From assembly GCA_020744225.1 (NCBI GenBank), contig JAGMWG010000018.1, positions 1,054,001 through 1,118,000 on the forward strand: a DNA stretch of 64,000 bases. The letters are read 5' to 3'. Positions 1-12,500 of the stretch are shown here, one piece after another (within the stretch, counting starts at the first letter, position 1; each line of letters begins with the position of its first letter). Under the pieces are notes generated by a model. The model worked only from the letters and a program-made list of their open reading frames with translations. It was not told where the DNA came from and did no database searches. The DNA comes from Paraphoma chrysanthemicola. Its lineage: Eukaryota > Ascomycota > Dothideomycetes > Pleosporales > Phaeosphaeriaceae. Made by a program: the position numbers and the translations under genes.

Positions 1-264
1 GACTTCCGCAAGGCAATTGGCTTTGTATGGTGGGGCACTTTATCCCCAAAACAACTAGACCTTGTTCGCGGCCAGATTAAGGGCGCACATGAGCGTGGTC
101 TCAAGGCACGTTACTGGAGCGCGCCTAAGTGGCCTATTGGACTGCGGAATAGAATCTGGAAATTGCTGGTCGAGGAAGGCGTAGACTATCTGAACGGTGA
201 CGATTTGAAGGGCATGACTAGACTTGACTGGGGTGTTAGACGACACTGGGGTCTGACAGGATAG
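1..264 (+). CDS. AIM6-like phosphodiesterase-fold protein, C-terminal end (5' part outside window)
   Basis: An open frame runs from base 1 to a TAG at 262-264, giving 87 residues of a C-terminus. It contains GLKARYWSAPKWPIGLRNRI followed by a LLVEEGVDYLNGDDL segment. This resembles the last strands and helix of the PLC-like/glycerophosphodiester phosphodiesterase barrel in fungal AIM6 (altered inheritance of mitochondria 6) proteins, where a late W/P-rich segment is followed by 'LVEEGVDxLNxDDL'. The function of AIM6 is poorly defined; the name comes from a yeast mitochondrial-inheritance screen. Catalytic residues lie upstream of the window and cannot be checked. The family call rests on my memory of the conserved tail, so it is moderately secure; that this is coding is secure from the amino-acid pattern. 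Confidence 0.65.
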   Translation, partial: DFRKAIGFVWWGTLSPKQLDLVRGQIKGAHERGLKARYWSAPKWPIGLRNRIWKLLVEEGVDYLNGDDLKGMTRLDWGVRRHWGLTG

Positions 265-539
265 ACGGGACATTCATCGGTAGAAGGCGTTTTTCGGAGC
301 ATTGGAGCATTACAGCACAGTGGTTGGTTGGGATTGCTAGATACCCGTGGCTTTGGCGGCATCAAGCATGAAAGATGGTGTCTATATAATCTAGTATGTA
401 TAGTATTCTAGGATTTCCAAGTCCTCCCGTCCGTGTTCGTGGCCTGTACCCCGAAGAGGATGGCTACACACCTTCCTGGATGATGTTTCTGCCTTGGACA
501 TCCAAGCAAGTTCTCTGAGCGGTTCTCTACCAACTACTT

Positions 540-1556
540 CTAGTTCTTGCGCTTTGCCGCCATCATCTCTCGATACGTATCGATAATAGTCTTTCTTTCC
601 TCACCAAGCTCTTCACGCTTCCTCAAACTACCCACCGCGTTAGGCACATTGCCGACCTTTGCGCCGGCCCCGTTCTTCACTTTGAAGATCTCTCTCGGCG
701 TTCGTGTGAACTCTGGCGGCGCAGAAACAACGTCGTGCAGCCCTTTTCTCGTCTCCCTCGTCTTCTTCAACGCCTCCCACTCGTCTTCGCTATGATTATC
801 AACTTCACCAACCAGCAGTTTCCGCTTCCCCTTCTTCGCCTTCTTCTTCTTCCCGTTAACTGATGCATCAGGAACATCGGCCGTCTTGTCTTCCCACATG
901 GCCTTGTGTTCGTCGGCATCTTCCTCGGCGAGCTCGCGTTCCTCCTGCTCCTTTTCGCGTATGCGCACCTCCTCTTCGCGCCACCCCTTCTGCAAACGCT
1001 TCAATTTGCGCTCGTGCTTTGTGATTCTGTGATCGCTGATGCCTGCGACTTTCTTGCCGCCGCGCGATACTCCAGACAGCGGAAGGGCCTGGTCGACTCG
1101 CGCGCGGAACTGGAACATGGATTCGCCAGGCTGGATCTTGAGGTCGACCTTTGCGGCGTCTTGTCGCAGCGCGCTCTGAGCCCCGCCATCTGGCTCAATT
1201 TGCTCTTTGGCCTGCTGCGCTTCTTGTCTCTTCTGCTTCTTGGATTTCACGGCGCCGTCATCGAGCCCTGAGCGCTTGGGCCTCGAACCTTGGGAGAAGG
1301 CCATGAGGCGCGCAAACCCCTTTGGCGTGTCGTCGGTGCCGTAGCCTTCGACACGGCCTGTCTTGCGCTTCTTGGCTCGCGGTGCGGAGCTAAAGGTGCG
1401 CGCTTTGCCGACTGGGAGCGAGGTTGCGTGCAGCGTCGGCGGGAGATTGAATCTAAGCAGCAATCGTTAGCCATGACTGCGCCGTCGACCTCGGCCTGGT
1501 TCAGCATACTGGTTCTCGTCATCGTCATCGGCTCTGCGCTTGTGTTTGTGGGGCAT
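540..1556 (-). CDS. Basic coiled-coil protein, CCDC137-like
   Basis: Two exons: 1556-1510 and 1452-540, with a 57-base intron (1453-1509; donor GTATGC, branch GCTAAC, acceptor TTAG). The joined protein has 319 residues and starts MPHKHKRRADDDDENQ. The long second exon alone lacks a convincing start, and MPHKHKR-type starts are typical of fungal members. The protein is very rich in Lys, Arg and Glu, with a long charged helix (about residues 155-195), a KKKKAKKGKRK basic cluster and a C-terminal helix ending EMMAAKRKN. The order of blocks (a GES..F..R.. segment, a coiled coil, a VVSAPPEFTRTPR segment, a final REELGEERKTIIDTYR helix) matches animal CCDC137. CCDC137 is a nuclear/nucleolar protein, so a nucleolar role is inferred. 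It is transcribed in the same direction as the Mgm1 gene. Confidence 0.72.
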
Positions 1557-1889
1557 GTTGGCTCGGGTGCGTGGCGTGCGGGACGCTGGCGCACCTGGAT
1601 GCTCGCATCACGAAGTTGCAAAAAAAACATGCAGGGATCTGATCTACGCCCCGCGGAAGTGGGGCCACCAATGCCCACCCACGCCCTGAGCCGAGACTTC
1701 AATGCTTTGGCCATTATCCGCCAGTGCTCCGTTTGATATACACATTCATACATACATGACGATGGAGAAGCGAAGTATCTGTCCGGGCCTTTGCCTTTCC
1801 CTGGTATCGTAGCATGCCAAAAACGCCCCTGCGCCTTACAGTCTATGCTAACATCGTGGAGAGCGTTTTCGTCGTTTTCATTGAGCCGA
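1557..1889. other. Intergenic spacer between CCDC137-like and MGM1 genes
   Basis: 333 bases between two minus-strand genes. It must hold the promoter of the CCDC137-like gene and the 3' end of MGM1. I see no conserved motif and no further coding frame with protein-like composition. Confidence 0.6.
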
Positions 1890-4865
1890 CTAGAAGAGAC
1901 TCCAGCCTTCCCTACGCCCTCCCTTCTTCTCTCTGAGCGCGCGTTCCTCCCGCCGTGACATCATGCGCTTCTCTCTTTGCTCCAGCTGACGAAGTCCTTC
2001 CATCTCCTTGAGCACATGTTCGAGCAGTTCCTTCCGCCTAACGACGTCCAGATGCCGCTTGATCTTCGGGTCCTCTTTAGCAAACCGATCGACTTCGTCT
2101 TGCGTCAGGCCGCGCCCAAGACGGGCGTCGAGCTCGCGGGGAAACTGGTAGCACGTGTCAGCCTTCTTTCCGAACCAGATCCGAAGCTAACGTTGACTTA
2201 CAATGTAATAGAATTTTGACAACAATTCGGCATCGAGGAAAAGATCGGCCGTTGTCGTGAGCTTATCTGCAACTGCATCGAGGAACACTTCCGGGCAATG
2301 GTACTTGTTCTTCCGGCTCGCGCACTGTTTACTTTTCACCGCCAGGAGTCGAAGTTTCAAAACGTCCACGCGATCGCGCAAGAAGACTGCTTCACGGCCT
2401 ATGTTGTGGTTAGTCGAATGCATTACATGTTGCTTGCCAAATCAACATACCCTTTGCCAACAAAGCTGCGCTGAAGCCTCCTGCGCCCCCAACCCCATCG
2501 CCTTCCAAGACCACCTGGCCGCTTCTTACACGATCGATAAAAGACATGACGTCTCTCACCCTCTTGCGACCTCCCATCTGATCTTCGAGATGCCTGACTG
2601 CTGACTCGCAAACTTTCAACTCATCTTTCAATACGCTTGTGACATTTTCGCGTCCCTTTGCCCACTCGCTGTCCTCAACCTCGATGCGATACTTGTATGG
2701 CTTGATGCAGATCTCGAGCTCATCCGAAATGTCGTAGGAAAGGTCTTTAAGTATTGAGGTAGACGCTTCCGTGATGGCTTGCCGAGCAAAGGGATGCGCA
2801 GCGAAACGGGAATTCGATATGAGACGGTCAATCTGCGTCTGCAGAGCATTGGCAACCACGCTCGTGGCCAAACGGCCAACGCCAAGTTTTGTCAGGGCGG
2901 CGCTAGAGCTGTCGAGCTTGATCTTCCAGATCTCGTCCTCGCCTTCGACATCTGCTTTTGGAAGGCTACTGAGCGGGTCTGGCTCTGGAAACGGCACACT
3001 AAGATCATCAAACGGCCGATTCCAGTATCTCTGGGCAAGCAAATTTAAAACTTGTTGGTCGAGCTCGTTCTTGAGCAGCTCACGAACTTGCTGGCGGCCG
3101 AACTGTTCCGAGAACCCGCGGAAAGCGTGTTTGAAGGAGTCGAGGGACTCTGCAAGGTACGACTCTGCGCTTAGTGGACGCTCATTGTACTGTACCTTGA
3201 ACTCGTAGGTGGCTTCGGCCAACTCGCGTTGAATGGCCTCACTCGTTGTTTTGAGACTGCCGGCCATGGTCTGCTCTAGAACATGCATGAGCTTCTTTTT
3301 GAGCTTCTTGGTGCCCACGTCGAGACTTGAATCTGGGGAGAACTCGGCGTGTGCGCCGAAGTATGCAGCTTCGTTCTTCGTGATGGCGTTGGTAATGTTA
3401 CCGTTGCCCCGCGAGAAGAGCTTGTTCCCGCCCGCATTTGCAGGGACCCGGCATACTACTCCCACGTAGCCAAGTCGCAGGGCGTACTTCTTATCGGTAA
3501 GCAGACTGGCGCCCCGTTCAGCATCGACAAGATCCATTTTTGTGATGACGCCAATCGTTCGCTCTCCTCTTGGATCGACCTTTCTTGACGCTCGCAGCGC
3601 TGTGCTGTTTGCGAGATCGACATCCGCCGCCGAGATGGCGAGAATGACGTTCGGGGCTCTGATATATCTCTCGCACAGGGCCGAGATTTTCTCCTTCAGT
3701 TCCGGTGGCTGGTCCCGCCCAACAACCTGTATATACCCGGGCAGATCGATGAGCTGCAGATCTGGCACATTGGGCGAGTATATCCGTAGCTGAATAGGGT
3801 CGTCTGAGACACAATCGGATGACGGTACAGCCAGGTTAAGATCGGTCAAGGTCTTCTGTATTTGATTGAAGTCGGTGACCTTCCCAAGCCCGAGGGCAGG
3901 GAACTCGCCATACTCGGCGTGCGCTTCTGGGGTGTTGACCAATGTGAGTTCGATTGGGCGGCGAGTGACCATGTTGTGACCCTTGGGCAAGAACTCGTGT
4001 CCGACAATGGCCTCGAGAACTGAGCTCTTGCCCGAGGACTGCGAGCCGATGACCACGATGGATGGGAGTGTGAGCGTGTCCGATTGCCCCACTGTCTGCA
4101 GCAGCCCGCGTATCTCAATCATCTTCTTGGTGAGGAGCATCATCTGCTCATCGCGCGCGATCTTCTCTGCCTCTTGCTTGTCTTCCTTGTCTTCGTCGGC
4201 GTAGCCAAAGGCGGCCGCAGTGGTCGCGCCAGCCGCAGCAGTGCCAGCACCGCTCTGCTTGGGCTCTTCGGGGCCACGACCACCGCTGCCACCGCCTGCA
4301 GAGCCGGAGGACTCATCTTTTGTGAGCAGTCGCTGTAGCCATTCGGGATATTCCACCTTGTCCAGGTCTTCCTTGGTCTGATTCCACCCCTTTCCTAGCT
4401 GGTCGAAGACGCCGTTGACGGTGCCGAATGCGCCACCAGCAAGCTCCGTCGCGCTGTCCTTGGTGCGGTGGAAAAGGTCGAGAGCAAAGGTGCCAGCCTC
4501 TACTGCTTGTTAGCCAGCGTCCAGCGTCAGACACGTCCTCGGCCTCGGCATTACGTACGTCCTGCCTGATACTGAATGTACGAGACACCGGCAATGACAG
4601 CTCCTCCGGCCGCAGCGCCCACAGTCGCGAATTTTGTCACCAGCTTCGGAATCACTCTGGCAAAGGAAATGGACCGCGCGGCCGGCACATTGTGCAGGGC
4701 GTAGCTGCCCAGTGGCCACGGCCGCCGCTTTATGAGGCGGAGGCCGGCTTCGTTGCGCAGAAGACCGCCGGCGGGGAGTGTGTTTGTCGTGTAGAGTCGC
4801 GGCGTGTGCAGCGGCGTGCGGCGCGCGAGCGTGGCCAGGCGTGTCGCTACGAGCCTGCCGCTCAT
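1890..4865 (-). CDS. MGM1: Mgm1/OPA1-type mitochondrial inner-membrane dynamin GTPase
   Basis: Four coding exons: 4865-4559, 4502-2451, 2398-2202 and 2144-1890 (about 936 residues). Exon 1 encodes an Arg-rich, Ser/Thr-rich mitochondrial presequence and a hydrophobic segment (about residues 80-98, TVGAAAGGAVIAGVSYIQY). This is the inner-membrane anchor that gives the long form of Mgm1/OPA1. Exon 2 carries the GTPase: P-loop GSQSSGKSSV (about 255-264), DLPGYIQV (switch/G3) and TKMD (G4). It is followed by the middle region; the last two exons encode the charged GTPase effector helices ending EGWSLF. The family drives mitochondrial inner-membrane fusion and maintains cristae and mtDNA. The start at 4865 follows the family's MSGR-like beginning; an in-frame ATG at 4910 would add 15 residues. 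The first intron ends in a tandem acceptor CAGTAG, so exon 2 may start at 4502 or 4499 (one residue difference). Confidence 0.93.
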
Positions 4866-5120
4866 GTTGGCAACGGAATGGTATCGCAGTCGCTGTGGTC
4901 GCACATGCATTCGGCGGCTCGAGAGCGCTGGAGGTGCAGTTGGTCTGCGAGATGGTGCAGTCTCACGATGCCATGCACGTCACTGGCTGAATTGTGCGCA
5001 CGGACTGTCCAACTTGAGAGCAGGCATTTCATGTGTACATAGAAAGAAACAGACATCTACATTGACCTCATCTGAAGAACTGAAGAATGCTAAGATTTTC
5101 TTGTTGGGTATTGTCGAGAA

Positions 5121-6119
5121 CTACTTCAAGCATAATACTGCCCGTTCGCCAAAGGCATGCAGCACTGACCCGTCCTGCTTGATCATGTCCATCAGCCAAC
5201 CTCTGGATCCTTCCACCTCCCTGCTCGCGAATTTGACAAGGACGAAGCCCCGTACATTTGCTGCACTCCAGATCAACCCTTCCGAAATCTCTCTCTGTTG
5301 CCGGACGAGTCGCCATTGCTCCCTCGGCGTCAAGTCGGGCTGTGCGGTGTCGCCCCAGTTTCTACCGCCAATTCGCGGCAGAGCCTCAAATTCATCCAGG
5401 AAGAACTGGGCCAAGCTTGCAAAACTAGGACCCCGGATGATCAGGGTACCGAAGACAGAGCAGCGGTCCATGCGCGAAGAAAGCGCCATGTCCGTTTGGC
5501 CATTCTTGTCCAATATCAAATTATCTCTCAGGAGGAGCCGCCGCTTCCCGGCATCATCAGACGTCCATACTTCATTCCGGCTCCTGTATTCGTAGATGTC
5601 CCAATTCTCGCCTCGCGCGGATCGCCCGCTGGTAACCCAATCGCAAGCACACAAATTGCCCTGCCCTCTCTCGAGAGTGTAAATTTGTGATTGTGAAAAC
5701 GCAGTATGCGCGAACGGCTGCACCGGATCGGGTAAATATGTTAGCGCTGCATCTTGTTTCAAATGGACATTCATATGTTGCTGCGAGACCATAGAGGGAT
5801 CCGGTGTCTTGAAGATCTTGGTTGAGCCTTGAGTTAAAAGTATAAGCCGAGTCCCGCTGTCTAATTGAACGTGCAGATTGATAGTGTCACCGGCGACGAT
5901 GCCACCTCCGTAAGTGAGCAGAAACACAGTGTGTATAAGACGTGGTGAGTCTACATCTACGGCGTGGGGAGGAGGCAGTGGATCCGGCGCGACCAGCTTG
6001 AGCGGGTATTGATATGACACCTTGCGAAGGACAGGTAGATCCGGAGGCAGGACCTCAACAGATATGCATCCATAGCCGGCTTTTGATGTGGACGAGCCGA
6101 AAGGTGATACAAATGCCAT
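5121..6119 (-). CDS. ureD: Urease accessory protein UreD
   Basis: Single exon, 332 residues. The N-terminal half carries the UreD signature: a GYGCISVEVLPP start, SYQYPLKL, RLIHTVFLLTYGGGIVAGD, then LDSGTRLILLTQGSTKIFK and the LTYLPDPVQPFAHTAFSQ segment. The C-terminal half includes RMDRCSVFGTLIIRGP and ends with an RAVLCLK strand. UreD (UreH in some bacteria) is the scaffold that loads nickel into urease together with UreF and UreG; it acts in the cytosol and is essential for urea use. No urease, UreF or UreG gene lies in the window, which is usual in fungi, where these genes are dispersed. The length is typical of fungal UreD and I see no truncation. The gene is transcribed away from the TFIIIC subunit gene across about 400 bases. 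Confidence 0.93.
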   Translation of the reverse strand: MAFVSPFGSSTSKAGYGCISVEVLPPDLPVLRKVSYQYPLKLVAPDPLPPPHAVDVDSPRLIHTVFLLTYGGGIVAGDTINLHVQLDSGTRLILLTQGSTKIFKTPDPSMVSQQHMNVHLKQDAALTYLPDPVQPFAHTAFSQSQIYTLERGQGNLCACDWVTSGRSARGENWDIYEYRSRNEVWTSDDAGKRRLLLRDNLILDKNGQTDMALSSRMDRCSVFGTLIIRGPSFASLAQFFLDEFEALPRIGGRNWGDTAQPDLTPREQWRLVRQQREISEGLIWSAANVRGFVLVKFASREVEGSRGWLMDMIKQDGSVLHAFGERAVLCLK

Positions 6120-6533
6120 GGTGGTGAGTGCTTATCGTGCTGAGCAGCGAACCATCCTAGGAAGATGGCTGAAAGAACCTGCAGCGTGGCGGGTTGTATT
6201 GTGGAATCGCAGTGTGAGCAGTGATACACCAAGTAGCTTCTGCAAGCCACAGATGAGTGCACAGACAGTGAAAAGACAGCCCAGGGCAGACTAGTGCGGT
6301 GCCTCACGCCTGCCCGCTGCTGAGGCAAGGCTTGGCGCTGCGCTAATTGTGGACCCTCTTGGAAACCCCCACCATCTTTTGTGAGCTGCAGGAAAACGAA
6401 AACCCCACCAATCCAACTACGACCATCGCCTGCCCACGTTCGACCCCCCAAGGCGCCCCTTCGACCATGCCCTAGGCTTTCGTGTGCTCTTTTGCAATTG
6501 CGTCGGCAGAGGCAAGGGGACGGGTGGATGAAA
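6120..6533. promoter_or_regulatory. Divergent promoter region, ureD / TFIIIC subunit
   Basis: About 410 bases separate the ATG of ureD (minus) from the ATG of the TFIIIC subunit (plus). Both promoters must lie here. I see no TATA box or clear GATA-factor (HGATAR) cluster, which one might look for upstream of a nitrogen-use gene. The boundaries are simply the two start codons. Confidence 0.5.
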
Positions 6534-9500
6534 ATGGCGGTTGGCCTTGACGAGCTGGTCGACCACTTGCTGTCAGAGATCGCTCTCTGCGGCAACCAAG
6601 GTAAGAGCTCCCCTTGTGCCCAAAAATGGCCCCCAGTTCGAATCTCTTCATGGTCGCAACTTTCATCTTTAGCATTAAACGACTTGTCTTTAGAGAGTAC
6701 CCCGTTCCAACAAGAGGGAGCGGACACTCATTGTCGGCGTTGCTCTAATTTGAGCTCTTTTGTTGAATAGGCGCGACGCCTCACCTAGGCTGACCACACT
6801 GCTAAATATGTACTGACTTCATCATCAGGAGCCGGCAGCGCTGAGTTTCGTCGGTTCATACGTGACTTTTATGAGAACAGTCATGATGTCGACTCCTGCG
6901 ACAAGCTGCGGCCATCCCTACCCCAAGCCGGGCTTGGTCGCCAATTTTATGAGAGTGTGTGGTCTTGGACCACGACCCATTCTGACATTCGCATTGTTCA
7001 CGACGGTCAGACTCGTCACTATTCTCTTGCTGAGTTCGAAGCAGCGGAGTCGCATGAACCTGGCCCAGATCTTGCGCCTGACCTGCCGATCGCCACGCTC
7101 GTGGACATTCGAACCAAAGCCTTGATACAACCTCCTCAACGTCTTCTAGGTTTGCGCGTCAACCTCCGGCAACGACTAGAGTCAGAAGGGTACGGCTCGA
7201 ATTCTCGATCAGTTCAATCAGTGGATGCATCGCCAATTTCTGTACCACACTTATCAGTTCATCGGAATTTCAAGGGTAGTGAGATTCATGTGGCTGTATT
7301 CGACGAGCCATCCTCAACAGCCTCTGCACCTCGGCTTTATGCAAGTCAAAACCGCGTCTGGCAGGCATTGACGGGCCACAGCATGGATCTCAAGAAGGTT
7401 CCAACAATGGAATTTGCGTTACTATCTCTTATTGCTGCTAGTGGTGCTACAGGCATCACACAACCAGAGTTGACTCAATTCAGTGGTCAAGACAAGCGAT
7501 CAGTGCCCCATCGAACCGACGAATTAGCCCGCAAAGGCTACATTGTGAAGAACCCCGTACAAGCTGGAAAGGCTCGGACTAGTATTTGCGTACATTCGAA
7601 ATTCATCACCCATAATCACTTCACGAGTTCAGGTGCTGTGGAAGATGTATTTCAGGTTGGAAAATTCGTCGCTTCAGGTTTCATACCCTTACTTTATAGC
7701 AAATTAAAGGATGCTGGTATCGTACCAACGCGTGAGATTCGAAAGCGGCTGGTAAGTCTCCATCTCAACAATACAAACACCACTAACGAAGTCAAGGGCG
7801 TGCCTATCCGCACTTGGAATAAGAGAGCTGTACAAGGGTGCCTCATTCGACTCGATCAAAGTGGCTTGATCAAGAGGTTTCGCGTGCGCAAGAAGGAGAC
7901 AGAGGATTCTTGGGTCATATGTGTTCAAGTACAACGCGAGCCGCGCCCAGAAGATCTTGAGAACCTCGGCTTCCGACGCCAAGCAAATATTGTCGACACG
8001 AGCCATGAGCTTCTCCAGGATGATGGTGACGGTGATACACTCATGAGAGATCTTGAGCTTGACATGCTCGACGATGGTGGGGAAGACGATGAAGCGAATG
8101 AGCTTGACGAAGATTCGCGTATACCACCACAGTGGACGCCCGATCGTCTGCTTGCCAACATCATCTATGATTTCACTGCGCTTGGAGGGGTTGTTGGTTG
8201 GGACGCTCTCGTACTGCGCGACCGGGTTGTAGGCCCCTTCTGGAGACGTCCCATGGAGTCCCAATTGACTCGCCTCACGGACGATTGGGAGCGGATGCAG
8301 CCTCCTCAAGTACGACACCTTGCGATCATACGCGATACACGAAGCACGGCTGAGAAGAGATTTATTCATTACGTATATCGCGCCTACAAGCACTTTCAGC
8401 AGGCTGTAGATGCGGGTGAAGCCCTCTGGGAAGGAGTGAGGAAGCCCCCGACAAAGACCCAATCCACACAAGGACGGGCAAAGAACTCCACCGAAGACGA
8501 ACTTGTACTGGATCCATGGGGATTTTCTGCACTCAACCACAAAGACTTCATCCGATTCAATGGCACCGCAACACTATCAGATGTTCGGTCTGCTATTGTT
8601 GGTCCGCGAAAGTACGGACCCAGGTGGGATAATGCCCTCGTGGAAGAAATAGGACATCGCAAGTCGGAGAAATTACTGCCAAAGATCAAGGAGCAGCGTC
8701 GGGCGAAGAAGGCCTCGATTGATGTCAATTCTAACCAATGTGGGGTAGGCGCCATTGATGAGGCAATAGGAACACCTCGATCCAGCCAAACGAATGGCAT
8801 ACTCATGACCAAAAAGAAGGGGTCGGGGTTGACATTGACGCCAGACGAGAGAGTTGCCTTGGGTCTGAAGCCAACGGGCCGCTTGAGCAAGAGCGCAGCA
8901 CAACAGATCCTGGCGCATCGTCGAGAGACCGGCGACTCTACATCACTCCCAGCAACAATCGTAGCAGAGCCAGCCGTCCGTGGCCGTGCACCTCTTATGA
9001 CAGAAGAAGAGCGTCAACGTGAGGGACTGCCTCCGAAGGGTCGTCTCGGTATCGCCAAAGAAAATGAGATACGAGAGAGGCGCGGCTTGTCTAAACTTGT
9101 TCCAAAGGCTAAGAAGAAGTCAGCGAAGAAGGAAGCGGCCATTCTCACTAAGCAACAGCGCGTTGCATTGGGATTCAAGGAACACGGCAGGCTACATCAA
9201 CACTTCGTGGACGCTCTGCGTCGAGAGCAAGAGAATGACATCCCTTTAGAGAACTCGCCTGCAGTTGAAGCTTATCGAGCATTCCTTCGGGACGAAGTTA
9301 CGAAAGCTGCTAATCCGAAAGTTGCATTGAGTGGCGCAGCTCAAACTACTCCAGTCAGAGGCCCTCTACCATGTCCTCCAAATGGAACTCAGCAAGAAGA
9401 TGCTTCCGTGAGCACCCCTGTGAGGAATGATATCCATTCATCCGCTTCTACTAGGAATAGAATGAAGCGTAAAGCTGTCATTTCCGAAGTCTCTGCGACT

Positions 9501-12500
9501 GATGCAAAGCGTCGGCGCAGCGATAGCGGAGAAGCGCACGTCCGCAAGCCAGCCACAGCAGAACACGATGACCATCGAGATATTTTAGGCCCGACCTCCC
9601 AAAGCCAGGGTTTAGCAGTTAGCTCATCTAGAGAGGTCCCCCTGTCTGATACTGACGACTCACACGATTTTTTCGACAATACCAAAGTACTATTGCCGGA
9701 AGGGGCCGCGGAAGTCGGCTCATCCGGTTCAGACTCACTGTCTCCAAGCCATGAGATGTATGACTTCAGCCAGAGGGCGCGTCGCTACTCACCTGGACTA
9801 TACGTCTATCCCTCTGCGAAGATCAAATCTGCACGAGGCCGGCCAAGGAACGCGTTTATCACCATCTTCACATCCAAGCGATTGATCGAAATGCCATGGT
9901 TTGAGAACAATGGGAGTACCACTTTCCAGATCACATCGCTAGGATCCCTCAAGTCAGCTGGATTGGGGCTGAAGACACAACTTGGAGCGGACCATGATTA
10001 TGTCGCTCGCTCGGATGCGGACAGGCGATCTTCTTCACCTTGTGTTTCAGCAGGCGATGCTACACCATTGACGCCTCGCCCCGATCATCGGTCCCTCGAC
10101 AAATTCGTACCACAAGAAAATGGCGAGACCGGCACCGTGATCAATGGGGTGATACCGTATCGCGAGGGACTACATCCCCCAGGGGCCGGCGATATTGCGC
10201 CAAGAAACACTGCGCAAGATGCTGGCATCAGGTCTTCGCTCCGTGCGGTCGCAGGAAGTGCAGCCTTTATGCGTCAATCACAACATGCACCTACATACCA
10301 GAGTCCGTATGCGTCACATATGCTCCCAGGGTCTGTGGCTATCGCTGAATCAGTACATGTCACAACTCCTGCAGGTTACAACTTGTCAAGAGACGGCTCT
10401 TCTGAAGCAGAAGCTCATACAGCTACGTCGCCACCTCAAGGAGTGGTCGGCGCAATAGCTGATTGCGTCAGTAATATCACACCTAAGAAGACAGCTGGAA
10501 GAAGTTCCGGGCCAGGTATCACGGGCAGCGCTTTGAGATTTCGACGAGAGATTATACAAGAAATCATCGATCGCTGTGGTGGCGTCTTCCCATTACATGG
10601 CGAGATATGGCGCCCATTCAGCGCCTTGTGGAATCAGCGCCACGGGCACACCAATATGAAAAAGCCGGAAAGCACCACTGTCTTCACGACTTTACAGAAC
10701 ATGATTGTTAACCCTGCCTTTGGGCTCAAGCGTATGGCCTTCCTTGTCAAAGCCAGGAATGCAGCTGGGGCACGAGAGCGTGTCATGGTCACAAGAGCCG
10801 ATATGACACCAAGCGATCCAAGAGTGAGACGACTGGCGTATCACATGGCCAATGACGCCATGGAAAAGTCTCGTCAGTACTTTCCAGAGGAGATTCGCGA
10901 CGTATTTGAATTCGAGTCATTTTACGTTCCCGTGCCGATTGCGCCCAAGGTTGACAGCATCACCCTGGAAAATTTGGGCATTTCAATTCGAGAGAACGCG
11001 GCGCGGAGACGGAGAGAGAAGAATGAGCAGAAGAAACGCGAGAAGGAGGCCGCAAGACAGCAGAACGAGCAAGTGGAACAGGCGTTGCCAAGGAGGCGCG
11101 CCCGGGCGCTGGCACCTTCCAATCAAGAAGTTCCTCGCGCTAAGCGTGCAAGGCTTGCCAGCTTGAACGACAGGAACAAGCGGTACCGTCGAGCTGCGGT
11201 ACAGACACCCGTACCTCACGATCTGGAAGAGAAAGAGGGCGGCAAGCCTGTCGAAGTCGCAATCCGAGAATCGTCACCCACAGTGTCAGACTCTTCAGAT
11301 GAAGTTCCGCTCATGTCATTGCGGCCTTTGCTGAGCGACATTGTGGAGTATGATCCGATTGATGACGAGCCTAAGCTAGTTGAGGATGAAGAGGACGAGA
11401 GTGATCAGGAACCAGAGAGACACGAGGAAGAGCAGGCCACCCACGCTAGCGGCAGCTCGCACCTTGACACCGACGACGTCTCTTTCACACACCCCATAAT
11501 TCGCTTCGAGCCTGTCACTGGTACTTATTCAACACGCTTCAACACTATGTCGGTTTCTGACGACAATGCGGCAGCGATGCCAGTTCCCGAGAACGTGAAG
11601 TCATCAAGGACTAAGAAGCGCGTCAGACTTGACGCACCAGCGAAATCCCCTCCCAGAAAGAAGGTACTCCGTAGCCGTAGTACTCGTCACGAGAAGTTAG
11701 ACGATGAGTTTGTCTACAGCTCAGCGGAGGATAGTGACGCGACCTCCTCGGAAGATGAGGAGGATGATGATGATGATGGTGATGTGCGACCTAAAGCGAA
11801 GCAACGCAAGCGGAAGATTGCAACTTCGAAGCCCAAGTTGAGCAAGAGGCTTCCCACGCCTACGTTGCTTGAGAGACTAACTGGTTTGACTGGGAATCCG
11901 AATGATCCAATTTACAACGACCCCAAGCAACGGCCAAGACCCGGCCATGCGCGACCATGGGCCGAGAGGAAGAAGCAGCAGCTGAACAAGCAGCGAAAGG
12001 AGCGAGAGTATGCGGACGCTCTTGACCGCGTCGACGATTTCAAGAGATTATTCTACACCCTGGCTCTGGCCTCTTCGATGTCAGGAGAGGTCGATCGTGT
12101 CGCATGGATTATCATTGAGAAGGTCTATTCGCGAGACAAATTCTTCGATCTGGCCAAAGCGAAGAAGCTTTGGACTTGGATGCAGGTCCATATGTCCAAG
12201 CAAGTTGGGGAGGTAATTGCCACCTTGCAAACAAACATGCTCACAGCGTACGAAGCTGGCAGATTACCTCCCATCGATGATCCCGATGCGTACGACTGGG
12301 CGGGTCTAGTACGATGGACAATGCGAACTTGCTTATATCCTGACATACCTCTTTCCGTCCATCAGAAGGCACTCGAAATGTTCACCGTAGACGAGTCAAA
12401 TTATGCAGCTCTAGACAGAGCGCATTGGTACGGAAGAAAGATTGCAGACACCACTCGAACACAGCTCCAACTGCAGACGTCTTTCGTTTCACCGATCCAC

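Noticed and set aside
6771..6788. Possible internal exon in the first TFIIIC-subunit intron (after TGAATAG; would read GATPHL)
   Set aside because: It has no GT donor after it and reads into TGA within eight codons; joining 6600 directly to 6829 gives the family-like QGAGSAEFRRFI.
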